From JACVRW01 sp963751105 (GTDB lineage: Bacteria; Actinomycetota; Thermoleophilia; Solirubrobacterales; Thermoleophilaceae), in NCBI GenBank assembly GCA_963751105.1, contig CAVVTG010000002.1:2108001-2172000 (forward strand): a DNA stretch of 64,000 nt, written 5' to 3'. Position numbers and translations under genes: made by a program. Positions 24,819 through 34,040 of this stretch are shown in pieces. Below the pieces are notes generated by a model. The model searched no databases, was not told where the DNA came from, and saw nothing but the letters and a program-made list of their open reading frames with translations. How positions within the stretch are numbered: the first letter of the stretch is position 1; each line of letters starts with the position of its first letter.

Positions 24819-24819
24819 C

Positions 24820-25125
24820 TCAGCCGGAGGGAGGCTCCGAGGCCCGGCGGCGCAGCTCGTCGCGCCAGCGCTCGTCCTCGGCCACCCGCGCGTGCACGTC
24901 GTCCTCGGTCAGCTCGGGCCGGCCGCTTCGCCGCCGGCGGGCATTCTGTGCTTCGAGCATCTGATCGACGTCGTCGAGCTCGAGCTCCGCCTCGAGCTCG
25001 GGCGAGCGGGTGGGGCGCCAGTCCACCTGCTCTGCGCCGGACCCCGGGTACCACTTGCCGATGGCCAGCAGGATCGCCAGCACCACCAGCCCCATGCCCA
25101 GGACGAATACCGAGAACTCGTCCAC
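24820..25125 (-). CDS. Small N-terminally membrane-anchored protein
   Basis: The 101-residue protein has one N-terminal transmembrane helix (about 5-23: SVFVLGMGLVVLAILLAIG). A highly charged helical cytoplasmic tail follows (ELEAELELDDVDQMLEAQNA and RVAEDERWRDELRRRA). No family is recognised. It precedes the Rossmann-fold gene by one base on the same strand. Its start is 26 bp from the divergent thiolase start, so the two promoters overlap. Confidence 0.6.
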   Translation of the reverse strand: MDEFSVFVLGMGLVVLAILLAIGKWYPGSGAEQVDWRPTRSPELEAELELDDVDQMLEAQNARRRRSGRPELTEDDVHARVAEDERWRDELRRRASEPPSG

Positions 25126-25151
25126 TGCGAGCGAGTGTACGCTCCCCGCCC

Positions 25152-26354
25152 GTGGCCCGCGACGCCATCATCGCCGACGCGCTGCGCACGCCCATCGGGC
25201 GCTACGCGGGCCAGCTGGCGGGAATCCGGCCGGATGATCTGGCCGCTCGGGTGATCGGTGCGGCCGTGGAACGAAACGGAATCGATCCGGCTGCGATCGA
25301 CGAGGTGTACATGGGCTGCACCAACCAGGCGGGTGAGGACAACCGCAACGTGGCACGGATGGGCCTGCTCCTGGCCGGTCTTCCCGTCGAGGTGCCCGGC
25401 GTGACCGTGAACCGGCTGTGCGCCTCCGGCCTCGAGGCGGTCATCCAGGGCGCCCGGCAGGTGCGGCTGGGCGAGGCCGACCTTGTGCTGGCGGGCGGAG
25501 TGGAGTCGATGTCACGCGCTCCGCTCGTGATGCTCAAGCCGGAGCGCGGCTTTCCCCGCGGAAACCCTGAGCTGGCCGACACCACCATCGGCTGGCGTTT
25601 CGTCAACTCGCGGATGGCGGAGCTGCACGGCACAGATTCGATGGGCGAGACGGCCGAGAACGTGGCCGAGCGCTACGCGGTCGCGCGCGAGGACCAGGAC
25701 GCCTTTGGGCTCGAATCCCATCGGCGGGCGCTCGCCGCGGCCGAGGCGGGCCGCTTCGATGACGAGCTCGTGACCGTCGACGTTCCCCAGCCGAAGGGCG
25801 ACCCGCTGACAGTCCACGCCGACGAGGGACCACGGCCGGACAGCACGCTGGAGCGCCTGGCCGCGCTGCGCCCCGTGTTCCGGGCCGGCGGGACCGTGAC
25901 CGCGGGCAACTCGTCGCAGATCAACGACGGCGCGGCCTGTCTGGTGATCACCACCGCCGAGCGAGCGGCGGCACTGAACCGAGAGCCGCTGGCGCGGATC
26001 GTGTCGAGCGCGGCCGCCGGCGTCGAGCCGTCGTACATGGGCGTCGGCCCGGTGCCGGCCGTGCGCAGGGCGCTCGCCTCGGCCGGCCTCTCGGTGGCGG
26101 ACATCGACCTGGTGGAGCTGAACGAGGCATTCGCCGCCCAGGTCCTGGCCTCGATGCGCGAGCTCGGCTTCGACCACGACCGCCTGAACGTCAACGGCGG
26201 AGCAATCGCGCTCGGGCATCCACTGGGCTGCTCGGGCGCCCGCCTGATCGGCACGCTCGCTCACGAGCTGCGCCGGCGGGGAGGGCGCTACGGCGTGGCG
26301 ACGATGTGCATCGGCGTTGGGCAGGGGATGGCGGCGGTCATCGAGGCGCTCTAG
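25152..26354 (+). CDS. Thiolase, 3-oxoadipyl-CoA / acetyl-CoA acyltransferase type
   Basis: The 400-residue thiolase (GTG start) has Cys90 in NRLCASGLEA, His356 in GHPLGCSGAR and Cys386 in CIGVGQG. The stretches RTPIGRYAGQLAGIRPDDLA, TNQAGEDNRNVARMGLLLAG and DTTIGWRFVN are especially like PcaF/PaaJ 3-oxoadipyl-CoA thiolases, which cleave 3-oxoadipyl-CoA to succinyl-CoA and acetyl-CoA. No other pca or paa ring-cleavage genes are in the window, so a general beta-ketothiolase role is also possible. Its 3' end overlaps the convergent BTAD regulator by 17 bp. Confidence 0.87.
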   Translation: MARDAIIADALRTPIGRYAGQLAGIRPDDLAARVIGAAVERNGIDPAAIDEVYMGCTNQAGEDNRNVARMGLLLAGLPVEVPGVTVNRLCASGLEAVIQGARQVRLGEADLVLAGGVESMSRAPLVMLKPERGFPRGNPELADTTIGWRFVNSRMAELHGTDSMGETAENVAERYAVAREDQDAFGLESHRRALAAAEAGRFDDELVTVDVPQPKGDPLTVHADEGPRPDSTLERLAALRPVFRAGGTVTAGNSSQINDGAACLVITTAERAAALNREPLARIVSSAAAGVEPSYMGVGPVPAVRRALASAGLSVADIDLVELNEAFAAQVLASMRELGFDHDRLNVNGGAIALGHPLGCSGARLIGTLAHELRRRGGRYGVATMCIGVGQGMAAVIEAL

Positions 26355-29300
26355 TGAGGGCCCGGGCGGCCACAGCCGGCATGCCGAGCGCCTCGGCGCG
26401 TGCAGCGGCCTGCTCGAGGGCGTCGCGGGCGCCGCTCCGGTCGCCGCGGTCGGCCAGCAGCTCGCCCAGGCTGAGCTGTGCGACAGCGGCGCGGGATGCC
26501 GCTCCGGCCTCGTCGTTGGCGCTCACCGCGCGGCGCAGGCGGGCCTCGGCCTCCTCGTGGCGGCCGAGGGTCCAGGCCAGGCGGCCGACAAAGTACTCGG
26601 CCGATCCGAGGCAGGCCGCGGCACGGGCCAGGAGCGGGAACAGGTGCGCGTGGGGCTCGAGCACCGTGTGCAGCAGCGCGGCCGCCTCCCGGTCGCCGAC
26701 CTGGGCGGCGGCTTCTGCGAGCACGCAGGCCCCGTGCCAGTTCGCGTTCATCGCGATCGCGCTGCTGCCGTCGCGCGTCAGGTCGGTCACGATCCGGCGG
26801 GCCTCGTCGGGCGCGCCGGTCGACGCGTCGAGCAGGGCGACCCAGACGAGCCACTCCGTCGCGGCGGGCGAGGAGACCGCACCGTGCATCAGGCGGTCGC
26901 GGTCGACCTCGTCGTAGCGCCCCTGCGCGAACAGGTTCTGCTCGCGCTGGATGTCGGCGAACATCGGCGCGTTGGCGTCGTCGGCCTGGCGGCCCAGTGC
27001 GCGGGCTCGGGCGGACAGCGCCGTGGCCTCCTCCCAGCGCCCGGCCAGGATGGCGAGGGCGCCGCGCCAGAGGGGGACGTACCAGCGAAAGTGCGGCAGC
27101 CCGGTCGCGTCCGCCAGGACCTCGTAGGCGTCGATCTCGACCTCGGCGTCGCCGAGGCGGCCCAGCTCGATCAGATCGACGACGCGCCAGTTACGGCCCT
27201 GGAGCACGGCCTCCTGGTCGCCGGCGGCCTCGGCGGCCGCGACCATCTCGCCGGCCACCTCCAGCCGCTCACCCGCGTGCTGGGGAGCCCACAGCGCGAC
27301 GCGATGGGCGTTCAGGGCGGCCGCCAGCGCGGCGGGCTCACCGGCCCGGCGTGCCTGCTCGACCGCCCGGGCCCCCAGCTCGCGCGCGCGGCCGGGATCG
27401 GCGTAGTAGAGCTCGACCGACAGCTTGGCCAGCAGCCGGGCCGACGTGCCTGGAGCGTCGTCGGGCAGGGCCGCCAGCGCCTCCTCCAGCAGGTCCACCG
27501 CGGTGGAGTCGGCGGCGGTGATGACCACCGCCATCCCGCCGTAGCCGAGGCTCGCCTGGGCGAGCAGGACCGAGTCGCCGGCGCTGCGCGCCAACTCGGC
27601 GGCGTCCAGGAACGCGGCGCGGGCCTCCGCGCGGCGCCCGGCGCGGTCGTGCGAGCGGCCCAGGGCGAGCAGCAGCTCGGGGTCGCGGCGGCCGCCGGCC
27701 GCCGCCAGGGCCGCCTCGTAGTGCCCGGCGGCGTCGGCGTGGGCCAGCGCCGCCGTGGCCTCGCGCGCGGCGGCCAGCTCCCAGCTCGCCCGCCGCTCGG
27801 CGTCCACCAGTGCCCCGGCCGCCCGCAGGTGGCGGGCCACCTCGCCGGCACCGACCGTTCCGTCCTCGTGCCCGTCGGCGAGGACTCCGGCGAGCTGTAG
27901 GTGCAACTGCGCGCGGCGCGACGGCGGCTGGGCAGCGAGGATCGTCTCGACCACGAGCGCGTGTGCGAACGCGTAGCGCCTGGCCGGCTCGTTCACTTTC
28001 ACGAGCGCCGTCCGCGTGGCGTCGTCGAGCGCTCGCAGCACCTCCGCCACGGGTCGCTCGCCGGCGCCCGCCAGGGTGTGCACGTCGAACTCCAGCCCGG
28101 CCACGGCCGCCAGCTCGAGCACCAGCATGGTCTCTCCATCCAGGCGCTCGAGGCGCTGCGCGATCACCTCGCGAACGCCGGCCGGCACCTCATCCGAACC
28201 CGGGCCGGCCTCGCGCTCGGCGCGCAGGAGCTCATCGAGGAAGAAGGGGTTGCCGCCGCTGCGCGCACGGTAACGGCGGGCGACTTCGCGGTCGGCGCTG
28301 CCGGTGTGCTCGGCGAGCAGCGCCCCGACCGCGTCGTCGTCGAGCCCCGCCAGGTCGACGTGCACGAGCGGGCCCTCGCGACGCAGCTCGGCCAGCACCT
28401 GCCCGGTGGTCGGCGCGAGCTCGGCCGTCCGCGCGCAGAGCAGGACGAGAAGCCGCGCGGCTCGTGTCGACCGCGCGAGGTGGCGCAGCAGGGTCAGCGA
28501 GTCGGTGTCGGCCCAGTGCACGTCGTCGAGCACGAGCAGCACCGGCGAGCGCGCCGCCACTTCGTCGAGCAGCTCGCGGACCAGCTCGAAGGCCAGGTAG
28601 CGCTCGCGCGGGCCCGCGGGCGGCGCGTCGACCGCGCTGCGCGCGGGCAGCAGCCGGGCGAGCGCACCGTCGTAGGCGCTGAGCCAGCGATCGGTGGCCT
28701 CGTTCGAGAGCCCGTCCAGCAGGCCCTCGAGCACCTCGACCCAGGGCTGGAAGGGCACGAGGGCCTGGTCGTCGCTGCGTCCCAGCAACACCAGCGCGCC
28801 CTCAGCATGGGCACGGCGCCCCAGCTCCGAGGCCAGCGTGGTCTTTCCGATCCCCGGCTCGCCGGCCACCAGGGCGAACCGCGTGGCGCCCGCGAGAGCC
28901 TCAGACCAGACTTCGCGCAGGCGCTCGAGCTCGGGCTCGCGGCCCTCGGGGCGCCGCCCGCGGGCGAGGGCCGCCGGAAGCTCCGGCGGGGGCATCGCCG
29001 GCGAAGCCGTGGCCTCGGCGGCCACGCGCCCGCGCCGGACGTCCTCCACGAGCGTTCGGCTCGCCGCCGACGCCGGCACGCCGAGCTCACGCCGCAGCCG
29101 CTCAGTCATCGCTTCGGCAGCGGTCAGCGCCGCAGGCCGGTCGCCGGCGAGCGCGAGCAGGGTGATCAGCTCGCGGTGCGCCGCCTCGGAGAGCGGCTCG
29201 AGCCCGACGCGCCGTCGGGCCCAGCCGACCGCAGCGGAGAGATCCCCGCGGTCGCGCGCGCGCTCCGAGAGCGTGCCGAGCACCCCGGCCAGCTCCACCT

Positions 29301-29718
29301 CGTGCTCGTCACGCGCCCGCAATGCCCAATCGGAGTCGAGGCCCTCGAGCAACCCGCCCTCCCCCGCGCTCACCGCGGCCTCGAGCTCGCCTGCCTCGAG
29401 ATTCCGGCGGAACTCGCGGACGTCGACCCGCACCTCGTCCTCGGCCAGGCCGATCTGCCGGCCGTCGGCCACGAGCGCAGCAGCGCCCGCCGGACCGAGT
29501 GCACGGCGCAGCTCGTACAGCGCACTGCGGAGCGTCTTGCGTGCGCTCTCCTCCGGCACGTCTGGCCGCAACCGGCCGGCCAGGGCCGAGCGCGGCTGCA
29601 GGCCGGGCGAGAGTGCAATCCGAGCCAGCAACTCGCGCGCACGCGCGTCCGCGGGCAGCGTGACCGGCTCGCCGTCCACCGCGGCAGACAGGCCACCGAG
29701 GAGGCGCACCTCGAGCAC
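26338..29718 (-). CDS. BTAD/SARP-type regulator with AAA ATPase and TPR-like repeats
   Basis: The GTG at 29718 starts the protein at VLEVRLLGGLSAAVDG, the usual beginning of an OmpR-like/BTAD domain; a 33-codon upstream extension is unlikely. The 1,126 residues comprise a winged-helix DNA-binding domain (1-95), the bacterial transcriptional activation domain (98-240) and a STAND-type ATPase with Walker A GEPGIGKTT (286-294) and Walker B LLVLDDVHWAD. A long alpha-helical TPR-like C-terminus follows (about 640-1126). Such proteins activate transcription after ligand and ATP binding. It is divergent from a flavin oxidase gene 120 bp away, a probable target. Confidence 0.86.
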   Translation of the reverse strand: MLEVRLLGGLSAAVDGEPVTLPADARARELLARIALSPGLQPRSALAGRLRPDVPEESARKTLRSALYELRRALGPAGAAALVADGRQIGLAEDEVRVDVREFRRNLEAGELEAAVSAGEGGLLEGLDSDWALRARDEHEVELAGVLGTLSERARDRGDLSAAVGWARRRVGLEPLSEAAHRELITLLALAGDRPAALTAAEAMTERLRRELGVPASAASRTLVEDVRRGRVAAEATASPAMPPPELPAALARGRRPEGREPELERLREVWSEALAGATRFALVAGEPGIGKTTLASELGRRAHAEGALVLLGRSDDQALVPFQPWVEVLEGLLDGLSNEATDRWLSAYDGALARLLPARSAVDAPPAGPRERYLAFELVRELLDEVAARSPVLLVLDDVHWADTDSLTLLRHLARSTRAARLLVLLCARTAELAPTTGQVLAELRREGPLVHVDLAGLDDDAVGALLAEHTGSADREVARRYRARSGGNPFFLDELLRAEREAGPGSDEVPAGVREVIAQRLERLDGETMLVLELAAVAGLEFDVHTLAGAGERPVAEVLRALDDATRTALVKVNEPARRYAFAHALVVETILAAQPPSRRAQLHLQLAGVLADGHEDGTVGAGEVARHLRAAGALVDAERRASWELAAAREATAALAHADAAGHYEAALAAAGGRRDPELLLALGRSHDRAGRRAEARAAFLDAAELARSAGDSVLLAQASLGYGGMAVVITAADSTAVDLLEEALAALPDDAPGTSARLLAKLSVELYYADPGRARELGARAVEQARRAGEPAALAAALNAHRVALWAPQHAGERLEVAGEMVAAAEAAGDQEAVLQGRNWRVVDLIELGRLGDAEVEIDAYEVLADATGLPHFRWYVPLWRGALAILAGRWEEATALSARARALGRQADDANAPMFADIQREQNLFAQGRYDEVDRDRLMHGAVSSPAATEWLVWVALLDASTGAPDEARRIVTDLTRDGSSAIAMNANWHGACVLAEAAAQVGDREAAALLHTVLEPHAHLFPLLARAAACLGSAEYFVGRLAWTLGRHEEAEARLRRAVSANDEAGAASRAAVAQLSLGELLADRGDRSGARDALEQAAARAEALGMPAVAARALTRAPR

Positions 29719-29838
29719 GAGCGCAGAGTATCCGCTCGCCCGACGCGCGCGGGACGCATTCCGGACGTCCACGGGGACGCCCGCCGGACGGGCGCCGAGC
29801 AGCCTGTCCCTCGTCACCGATCTCGAGGAGCCCTACAC

Positions 29839-31242
29839 ATGACGACCCTGCGCACCACTCACGACGATCTGGCCACCGTGCTCTCCGAGCGCCTGGCCGG
29901 CGAGGTGATTTCGCCCGACCATCCGGCCTACGACGAGGCCCGGCAAGTCTGGAACGGAATGATCGACAAGCGGCCCGCCCTGATCGCGCGCTGCGCGGAC
30001 GCCGCCGACGTGGCGGCCGCCGTGCGCTTCGCGGGCGAGCGCGGTCTCGAGCTTGCCGTGCGCGGCGGTGGCCACAACGTGGCCGGCACCGCGACGACCG
30101 ACGGCGGCCTGGTGGTCGACCTCTCGCCCATGCGTGCCGTGAATGTGGATGCGTCGGGGCGCAGCGTGCACGTGCAGGGCGGCGCCACCTGGGCCGAGGT
30201 CGACGCCGTGACCGCGCCGCTCGGGCTGGCCACGACCGGCGGCATCGTGTCGGAGACCGGAGTCGCCGGGCTGGCGCTCAGCGGCGGCGTCTCCCACCAG
30301 CGGCGCCGCGACGGGATGACCATCGACAACCTGGTGTCGGCCGAGGTGGTGCTCGCCGACGGCCGGTGCGTGCGCGCCAGCGCCGAGGAGCACCAGGAGC
30401 TGTACTGGGCGCTGCGCGGAGGCGGCGGCAACTTCGGGGTCGTCACCTCGTTCGAGCTGCGCCTGAACGAGCTCGGCCCCGAGGTGTTCGGCATGCACGT
30501 GGCCTACCGGCTCGAGGACGCCGCTGAGGTACTGAAGGGCTGGCGCGATGCCGTGGCCGACGCCCCCGACGAGCTGTCGAGCGCCGGTTTCATCTGGTCG
30601 CTGCCGGTGGTCGACGAGCTGCCCGAGCAGCTGCGCGGAGTGCCCTACCTCGGCCTGCAGGGCATGTGGGCCGGCGATCCGGCCGAGGGCGACCGCATGA
30701 CCCGGCCGCTGCGCGAGCTGGCCACTCCGCTGCTCGACATGAGCCAGACGTTCCCGTACGTCGACTTCCAGAAGAGCCTCGACCCGTTCTTTCCCGCGGG
30801 ACTGCGCTACTACTGGAAGGCGCTCTACCTCGACGGCCTCTCGGACGCCGCGGTGGACACCACCGTCGACTGGTCGAACCGCCGTCCCTCGAACGGCTCG
30901 CTCGTCGTGATCCGCCACTGCGGCGGCGCGATCGGCCGGGTCGGCGCCGAGGAAACGGCGTTCGGCGACCGCAGCTCCGAGTGGATGCTGAGCATCGACT
31001 CCACCTGGCACGAGCCAGAAGACGACGCAGCCAACATCGCCTGGACGCGCGACTTCTACGACGCGTCTCGGGACTTCTCGGACGGGAAGGCGTACTTCAA
31101 CTTCCCCGGACTGCTGGAGGACGGGGACGCAGCGGTGCGCTCGAGCTACGGCCGAAACCACGCCCGGCTGGCGCGCATCAAGGCGGAGTACGACCCGGAG
31201 AACCACTTCCGGCTGAACCAGAACATCAAGCCGGCGGGTTAA
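29839..31242 (+). CDS. FAD-linked oxidoreductase, BBE family
   Basis: The 467-residue protein has a PP-loop FAD domain: RGGGHNVAG with His79 for 8-alpha-histidyl flavin, SVHVQGGATWAEV, TTGGIVSETGVAGLALSGG and RGGGGNFGVVTSFEL. The BBE C-terminal segment (YDPENHFRLNQNI) is present. The second covalent attachment Cys of bicovalent BBE-type enzymes is absent (SGGVSHQRRRDG), so FAD is probably attached only through His. Substrates of such enzymes include sugars and alkaloids; none can be assigned. The ATG has GAGGAG nine bases upstream. It shares its stop region with the convergent kinase gene. Confidence 0.85.
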   Translation: MTTLRTTHDDLATVLSERLAGEVISPDHPAYDEARQVWNGMIDKRPALIARCADAADVAAAVRFAGERGLELAVRGGGHNVAGTATTDGGLVVDLSPMRAVNVDASGRSVHVQGGATWAEVDAVTAPLGLATTGGIVSETGVAGLALSGGVSHQRRRDGMTIDNLVSAEVVLADGRCVRASAEEHQELYWALRGGGGNFGVVTSFELRLNELGPEVFGMHVAYRLEDAAEVLKGWRDAVADAPDELSSAGFIWSLPVVDELPEQLRGVPYLGLQGMWAGDPAEGDRMTRPLRELATPLLDMSQTFPYVDFQKSLDPFFPAGLRYYWKALYLDGLSDAAVDTTVDWSNRRPSNGSLVVIRHCGGAIGRVGAEETAFGDRSSEWMLSIDSTWHEPEDDAANIAWTRDFYDASRDFSDGKAYFNFPGLLEDGDAAVRSSYGRNHARLARIKAEYDPENHFRLNQNIKPAG

Positions 31243-32096
31243 ACGAGCGGCAGGCCGGCGGCGAGCTCCGTCGCCGTCGGCCGCTCCTCGGGCGAGCGGC
31301 GCAGGCAGGCGAGGATCGGTCTGGCGAGCTCGTCGGGCACGGGCAGCGGCCAGGGCTTGACGTTCTCCACCAGTTGAGGGAAGCGCAGTTCCGGCTCCAC
31401 GCCGGGCGCCGTGGACGCGGGCTTCGGGAACGGCCGCTGGCCCGTGACCGCGTAGTAGAGGGTGGCCCCCAGCCCCCAGACGTCGGCCGCTGGGCCGATG
31501 TCGCCGTCGGGCACGCACTGCTCGGGGGCCATGAACGCATTGGTCCCGATGTGATCGCGCACCCGCGCCGCCCGCTCGAACGTGCGCGCCAGCGACAGGT
31601 CGATCACACGGGGAGGGACCCCCATCACGATGTTGTCGGGCTTCACGTCGAGATGGACCCAGCCCTCGGCGGCCATGTAGTGCAGCGCGGCGGCCAGATG
31701 CCGGGCCAGCGGCAGCACCTGCTCCAGCGCCAGCGGCCCGCGCCCGCGGACCAGGCGCCGGAGGGTGGGCCCGTCCACCTGCTCCACGAGCACGTGCGGA
31801 TGGGGCGGGTCGAACACGGCGTCGTAACCGCGCAGGATCACCGGATGGGCGAGCGAGTTCAGTGCCTCGGCCTCGCGCCGCAGGCCGCGCAGCGCGGCCT
31901 CGTTCTCCACCTGGTCCGGCCGGATCACCTTGGCCACCATGGGCGACAGCAGGTGCTCGTCCCAGACCAGGTAGGCCTCGTAGCGGTTGCCGCCACCGAG
32001 CAGCTCCAGCACCGACCGTCCCTGTGCGATCTCGTCGCCTTCGGATAGCTGCCAGGAGGCCTTCTCGGAGACGCGCTCGGACATGCGAAGGTGCAT
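31239..32096 (-). CDS. Serine/threonine protein kinase-like protein
   Basis: The 285-residue cytoplasmic kinase domain has a glycine loop (LELLGGGNRYEAYLVWDEH), Lys56 (VAKVI), the catalytic loop HLDVKPDNIV with Asp150, a DFG equivalent reading DLS (Asp166) and GTNAFMAPEQ. All principal catalytic residues are therefore present, with HLD for HRD and DLS for DFG. There is no transmembrane or PASTA domain. A start at the inner ATG (32084) is possible. It is divergent from the acyl-CoA dehydrogenase gene 19 bp away, and the two promoters must overlap. Confidence 0.82.
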   Translation of the reverse strand: MHLRMSERVSEKASWQLSEGDEIAQGRSVLELLGGGNRYEAYLVWDEHLLSPMVAKVIRPDQVENEAALRGLRREAEALNSLAHPVILRGYDAVFDPPHPHVLVEQVDGPTLRRLVRGRGPLALEQVLPLARHLAAALHYMAAEGWVHLDVKPDNIVMGVPPRVIDLSLARTFERAARVRDHIGTNAFMAPEQCVPDGDIGPAADVWGLGATLYYAVTGQRPFPKPASTAPGVEPELRFPQLVENVKPWPLPVPDELARPILACLRRSPEERPTATELAAGLPLV

Positions 32097-32115
32097 CTTG
32101 CAGAATCCCCTCCCC

Positions 32116-33276
32116 ATGATCGACTTCGAGCTGACCGACGAGCAACGACTGGTGCGCGAGACGGCGCGCGATTTCGCCGACCGCGAGATCGCCCCGCGCG
32201 CACGCGACAACGACCGCAACGAGCACTTCGACACCGAGCTGGTCCAGAAGATCGCGGACATGGGCTTCCTCGGTGCGCTCGTGCCGGAGGACTACGGCGG
32301 ACGTGGCGTGGACTACCGCACCTACGGCCTCATCGTCGAAGAGGTGGGCCGCGGCTGCTCGGCGATGCGCACGGTGGTGTCGGTGGTGACCTCGCTCGTG
32401 TGCTCGTCGATCGTCCGCTGGGGCGACGAGGAGCAGAAGCAGGAGTGGCTCCCGCAGCTCTGCTCGGGTGAGGCGCTCGGCTGCTTCGCCTTGACCGAGC
32501 CCGACACGGGCTCGGACGCCTCGAACCTCAAGACACGGGCCGAGAAGATCGACGGTGGCTGGCGCCTCAACGGCGGGAAGATGTGGATCTCGCTCGGCAA
32601 CTACGCCAAGCTCGCGCTGGTCTTCGCCCAGACCGACCCTGAGCTCAAGCACAAGGGCCTCGCGTGCTTTCTCGTGGACACCTCCAGCGAGGGATTCAGC
32701 TCCCAGGAGATCCACGGCAAGCTGGGCCTGAAGGGATCGGACACCGCCTCGCTCGGGCTCGACGGCGTGGAGGTGCCCGAGTCCGCCCTGCTCGGTGAGG
32801 TCGGCGACGGCTTCAAGATCGCCATGTCGGCGCTCGACTCCGGTCGCTACAGCGTGGCCGCCGGTTGCGTGGGCATCTGCCAAGGCTCGCTCGACGCCTC
32901 GGTGGCCTACGCGAAGGAGCGCACCCAGTTCGACCGCCCGATCGCCTCCTTCCAGCTGGTGCAGGAGATGATCGCCGACATGGTGGTGGAGACCGAGGCG
33001 GCCCGCGGCCTCGTGTGGCGCGCCGGGTGGACCAAGGACACGGGCAAGCCGAGCACCACCGAGACCTCGATCGCCAAGCTCTACGCCACCGAGGCCGCGG
33101 TCAAGTGCGCGAACGCGGCGATCCAGGTGCACGGCGGCTCGGGCTACGTGGACGACTACCCGGTGGAGCGCTACCTGCGCGACGCGCGCGTGACCACCCT
33201 CTACGAGGGCACGTCCCAGATCCAGAAGCTGATCATCGGCCGGGCGGTCACCGGCGTGAACGCGATGGTCCCGTGA
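32116..33276 (+). CDS. Acyl-CoA dehydrogenase
   Basis: The 386-residue flavoenzyme contains the standard family blocks: ALTEPDTGSDASNLKT (FAD/substrate contact), KMWISLGNYA, ASFQLVQEMIADMVVETEAA and the catalytic base Glu364 in LYEGTSQIQ. This Glu position is that of short/medium-chain and butyryl-CoA dehydrogenases. It introduces the alpha-beta double bond in beta-oxidation, passing electrons to ETF. No ribosome-binding site precedes the ATG (upstream CCCCTCCCC), so a leaderless start is possible. A crotonase gene overlaps its stop codon. Confidence 0.9.
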   Translation: MIDFELTDEQRLVRETARDFADREIAPRARDNDRNEHFDTELVQKIADMGFLGALVPEDYGGRGVDYRTYGLIVEEVGRGCSAMRTVVSVVTSLVCSSIVRWGDEEQKQEWLPQLCSGEALGCFALTEPDTGSDASNLKTRAEKIDGGWRLNGGKMWISLGNYAKLALVFAQTDPELKHKGLACFLVDTSSEGFSSQEIHGKLGLKGSDTASLGLDGVEVPESALLGEVGDGFKIAMSALDSGRYSVAAGCVGICQGSLDASVAYAKERTQFDRPIASFQLVQEMIADMVVETEAARGLVWRAGWTKDTGKPSTTETSIAKLYATEAAVKCANAAIQVHGGSGYVDDYPVERYLRDARVTTLYEGTSQIQKLIIGRAVTGVNAMVP

Positions 33277-33304
33277 GCGTCGTCCTGGCGGAGACCGCGG
33301 TGCG

Positions 33305-34039
33305 GTGGGCGTGGCCCAGCTCAACCGCCCCGACGCACGCAACGCCCTGTCTCCTGAGCTGATGGAGGAGCTCGGGGCGCTCCTCGAGCGCTGGGACGAA
33401 GACCCGGACGTGGGCTGCATCGTCATCGCCGGCGGCCAGGACTGGTTTGCCGCGGGCGCCGACATCAAGGTCATGGCGCAGCACACCTTCGCCGAGGTCC
33501 TCACCTCCCCCGCCGCCCGCTTCTGGCCGCGGCTGGCCTCGGTGCGCACGCCGTTGATCGCCGCGGTGTCGGGCTATGCGCTCGGCGGCGGCTGCGAGCT
33601 CGCCCTGGCCTGCGACATGATCGTGGCCTCCGAGCAGGCGGAGTTCGGTCAGCCTGAGATCCTGCTGGGCATCATCCCCGGCGGTGGCGGCACCCAGCGC
33701 CTGGCGCGCGTGCTGGGCAAGCAGCGGACGATGGAGCTCGTGCTCACGGGACGGCGGATCGACGCCGGCGAGGCCCAAGCGCTCGGGCTCGTCAACCGCG
33801 TCACCTCGCCCTACGAGTGGCTGGACTCGGCGCTCGAGCTGGCCCAGGTCGTGGCCGGCCGGCCGCCGCTGGCGGTACGGCTGGCCAAGCAGGCCGTGCT
33901 CGCGGCCGACGAGACGGCGCTGGGCGCCGGGCTCGACCAGGAGCGCCGGCTGTACGAGCTGGCCATGGCCACCGAGGATCGCGTGGAGGGCATGAACGCC
34001 TTCCTGGAGAAGCGCACGCCGGAGTTCCGCGGCCGCTGA
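33305..34039 (+). CDS. Enoyl-CoA hydratase/isomerase (crotonase), N-terminus probably frameshifted
   Basis: The readable frame (244 codons from GTG 33305) contains the crotonase oxyanion segment AAGADIKVM, GGGCELALACDMIVASE and GIIPGGGGTQRLARVLG, typical of enoyl-CoA hydratases. It starts at VGVAQLNRPDARNALS, about twelve residues short of the usual N-terminus. Just upstream, GTG at 33273 overlaps the dehydrogenase stop as GTGA and encodes VSVVLAETAV in another frame, as expected for the missing first strand. One absent base near 33300 would join them. The native gene is therefore probably 33273-34039. With the dehydrogenase it would hydrate enoyl-CoA. Confidence 0.8.
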   Translation: MGVAQLNRPDARNALSPELMEELGALLERWDEDPDVGCIVIAGGQDWFAAGADIKVMAQHTFAEVLTSPAARFWPRLASVRTPLIAAVSGYALGGGCELALACDMIVASEQAEFGQPEILLGIIPGGGGTQRLARVLGKQRTMELVLTGRRIDAGEAQALGLVNRVTSPYEWLDSALELAQVVAGRPPLAVRLAKQAVLAADETALGAGLDQERRLYELAMATEDRVEGMNAFLEKRTPEFRGR

Positions 34040-34040
34040 C

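Noticed and set aside
26338..29718. BTAD regulator as a sign of a biosynthetic gene cluster
   Set aside because: No polyketide, peptide, terpene or other biosynthetic core enzyme is nearby; the adjacent genes are a thiolase and a flavin oxidase.
29833..33549. A reading frame of about 1,240 codons on the minus strand
   Set aside because: It lies antisense to the flavin oxidase, overlaps the kinase in another frame, and is antisense to the acyl-CoA dehydrogenase. It has no recognisable domain, so it is a GC-bias artefact.
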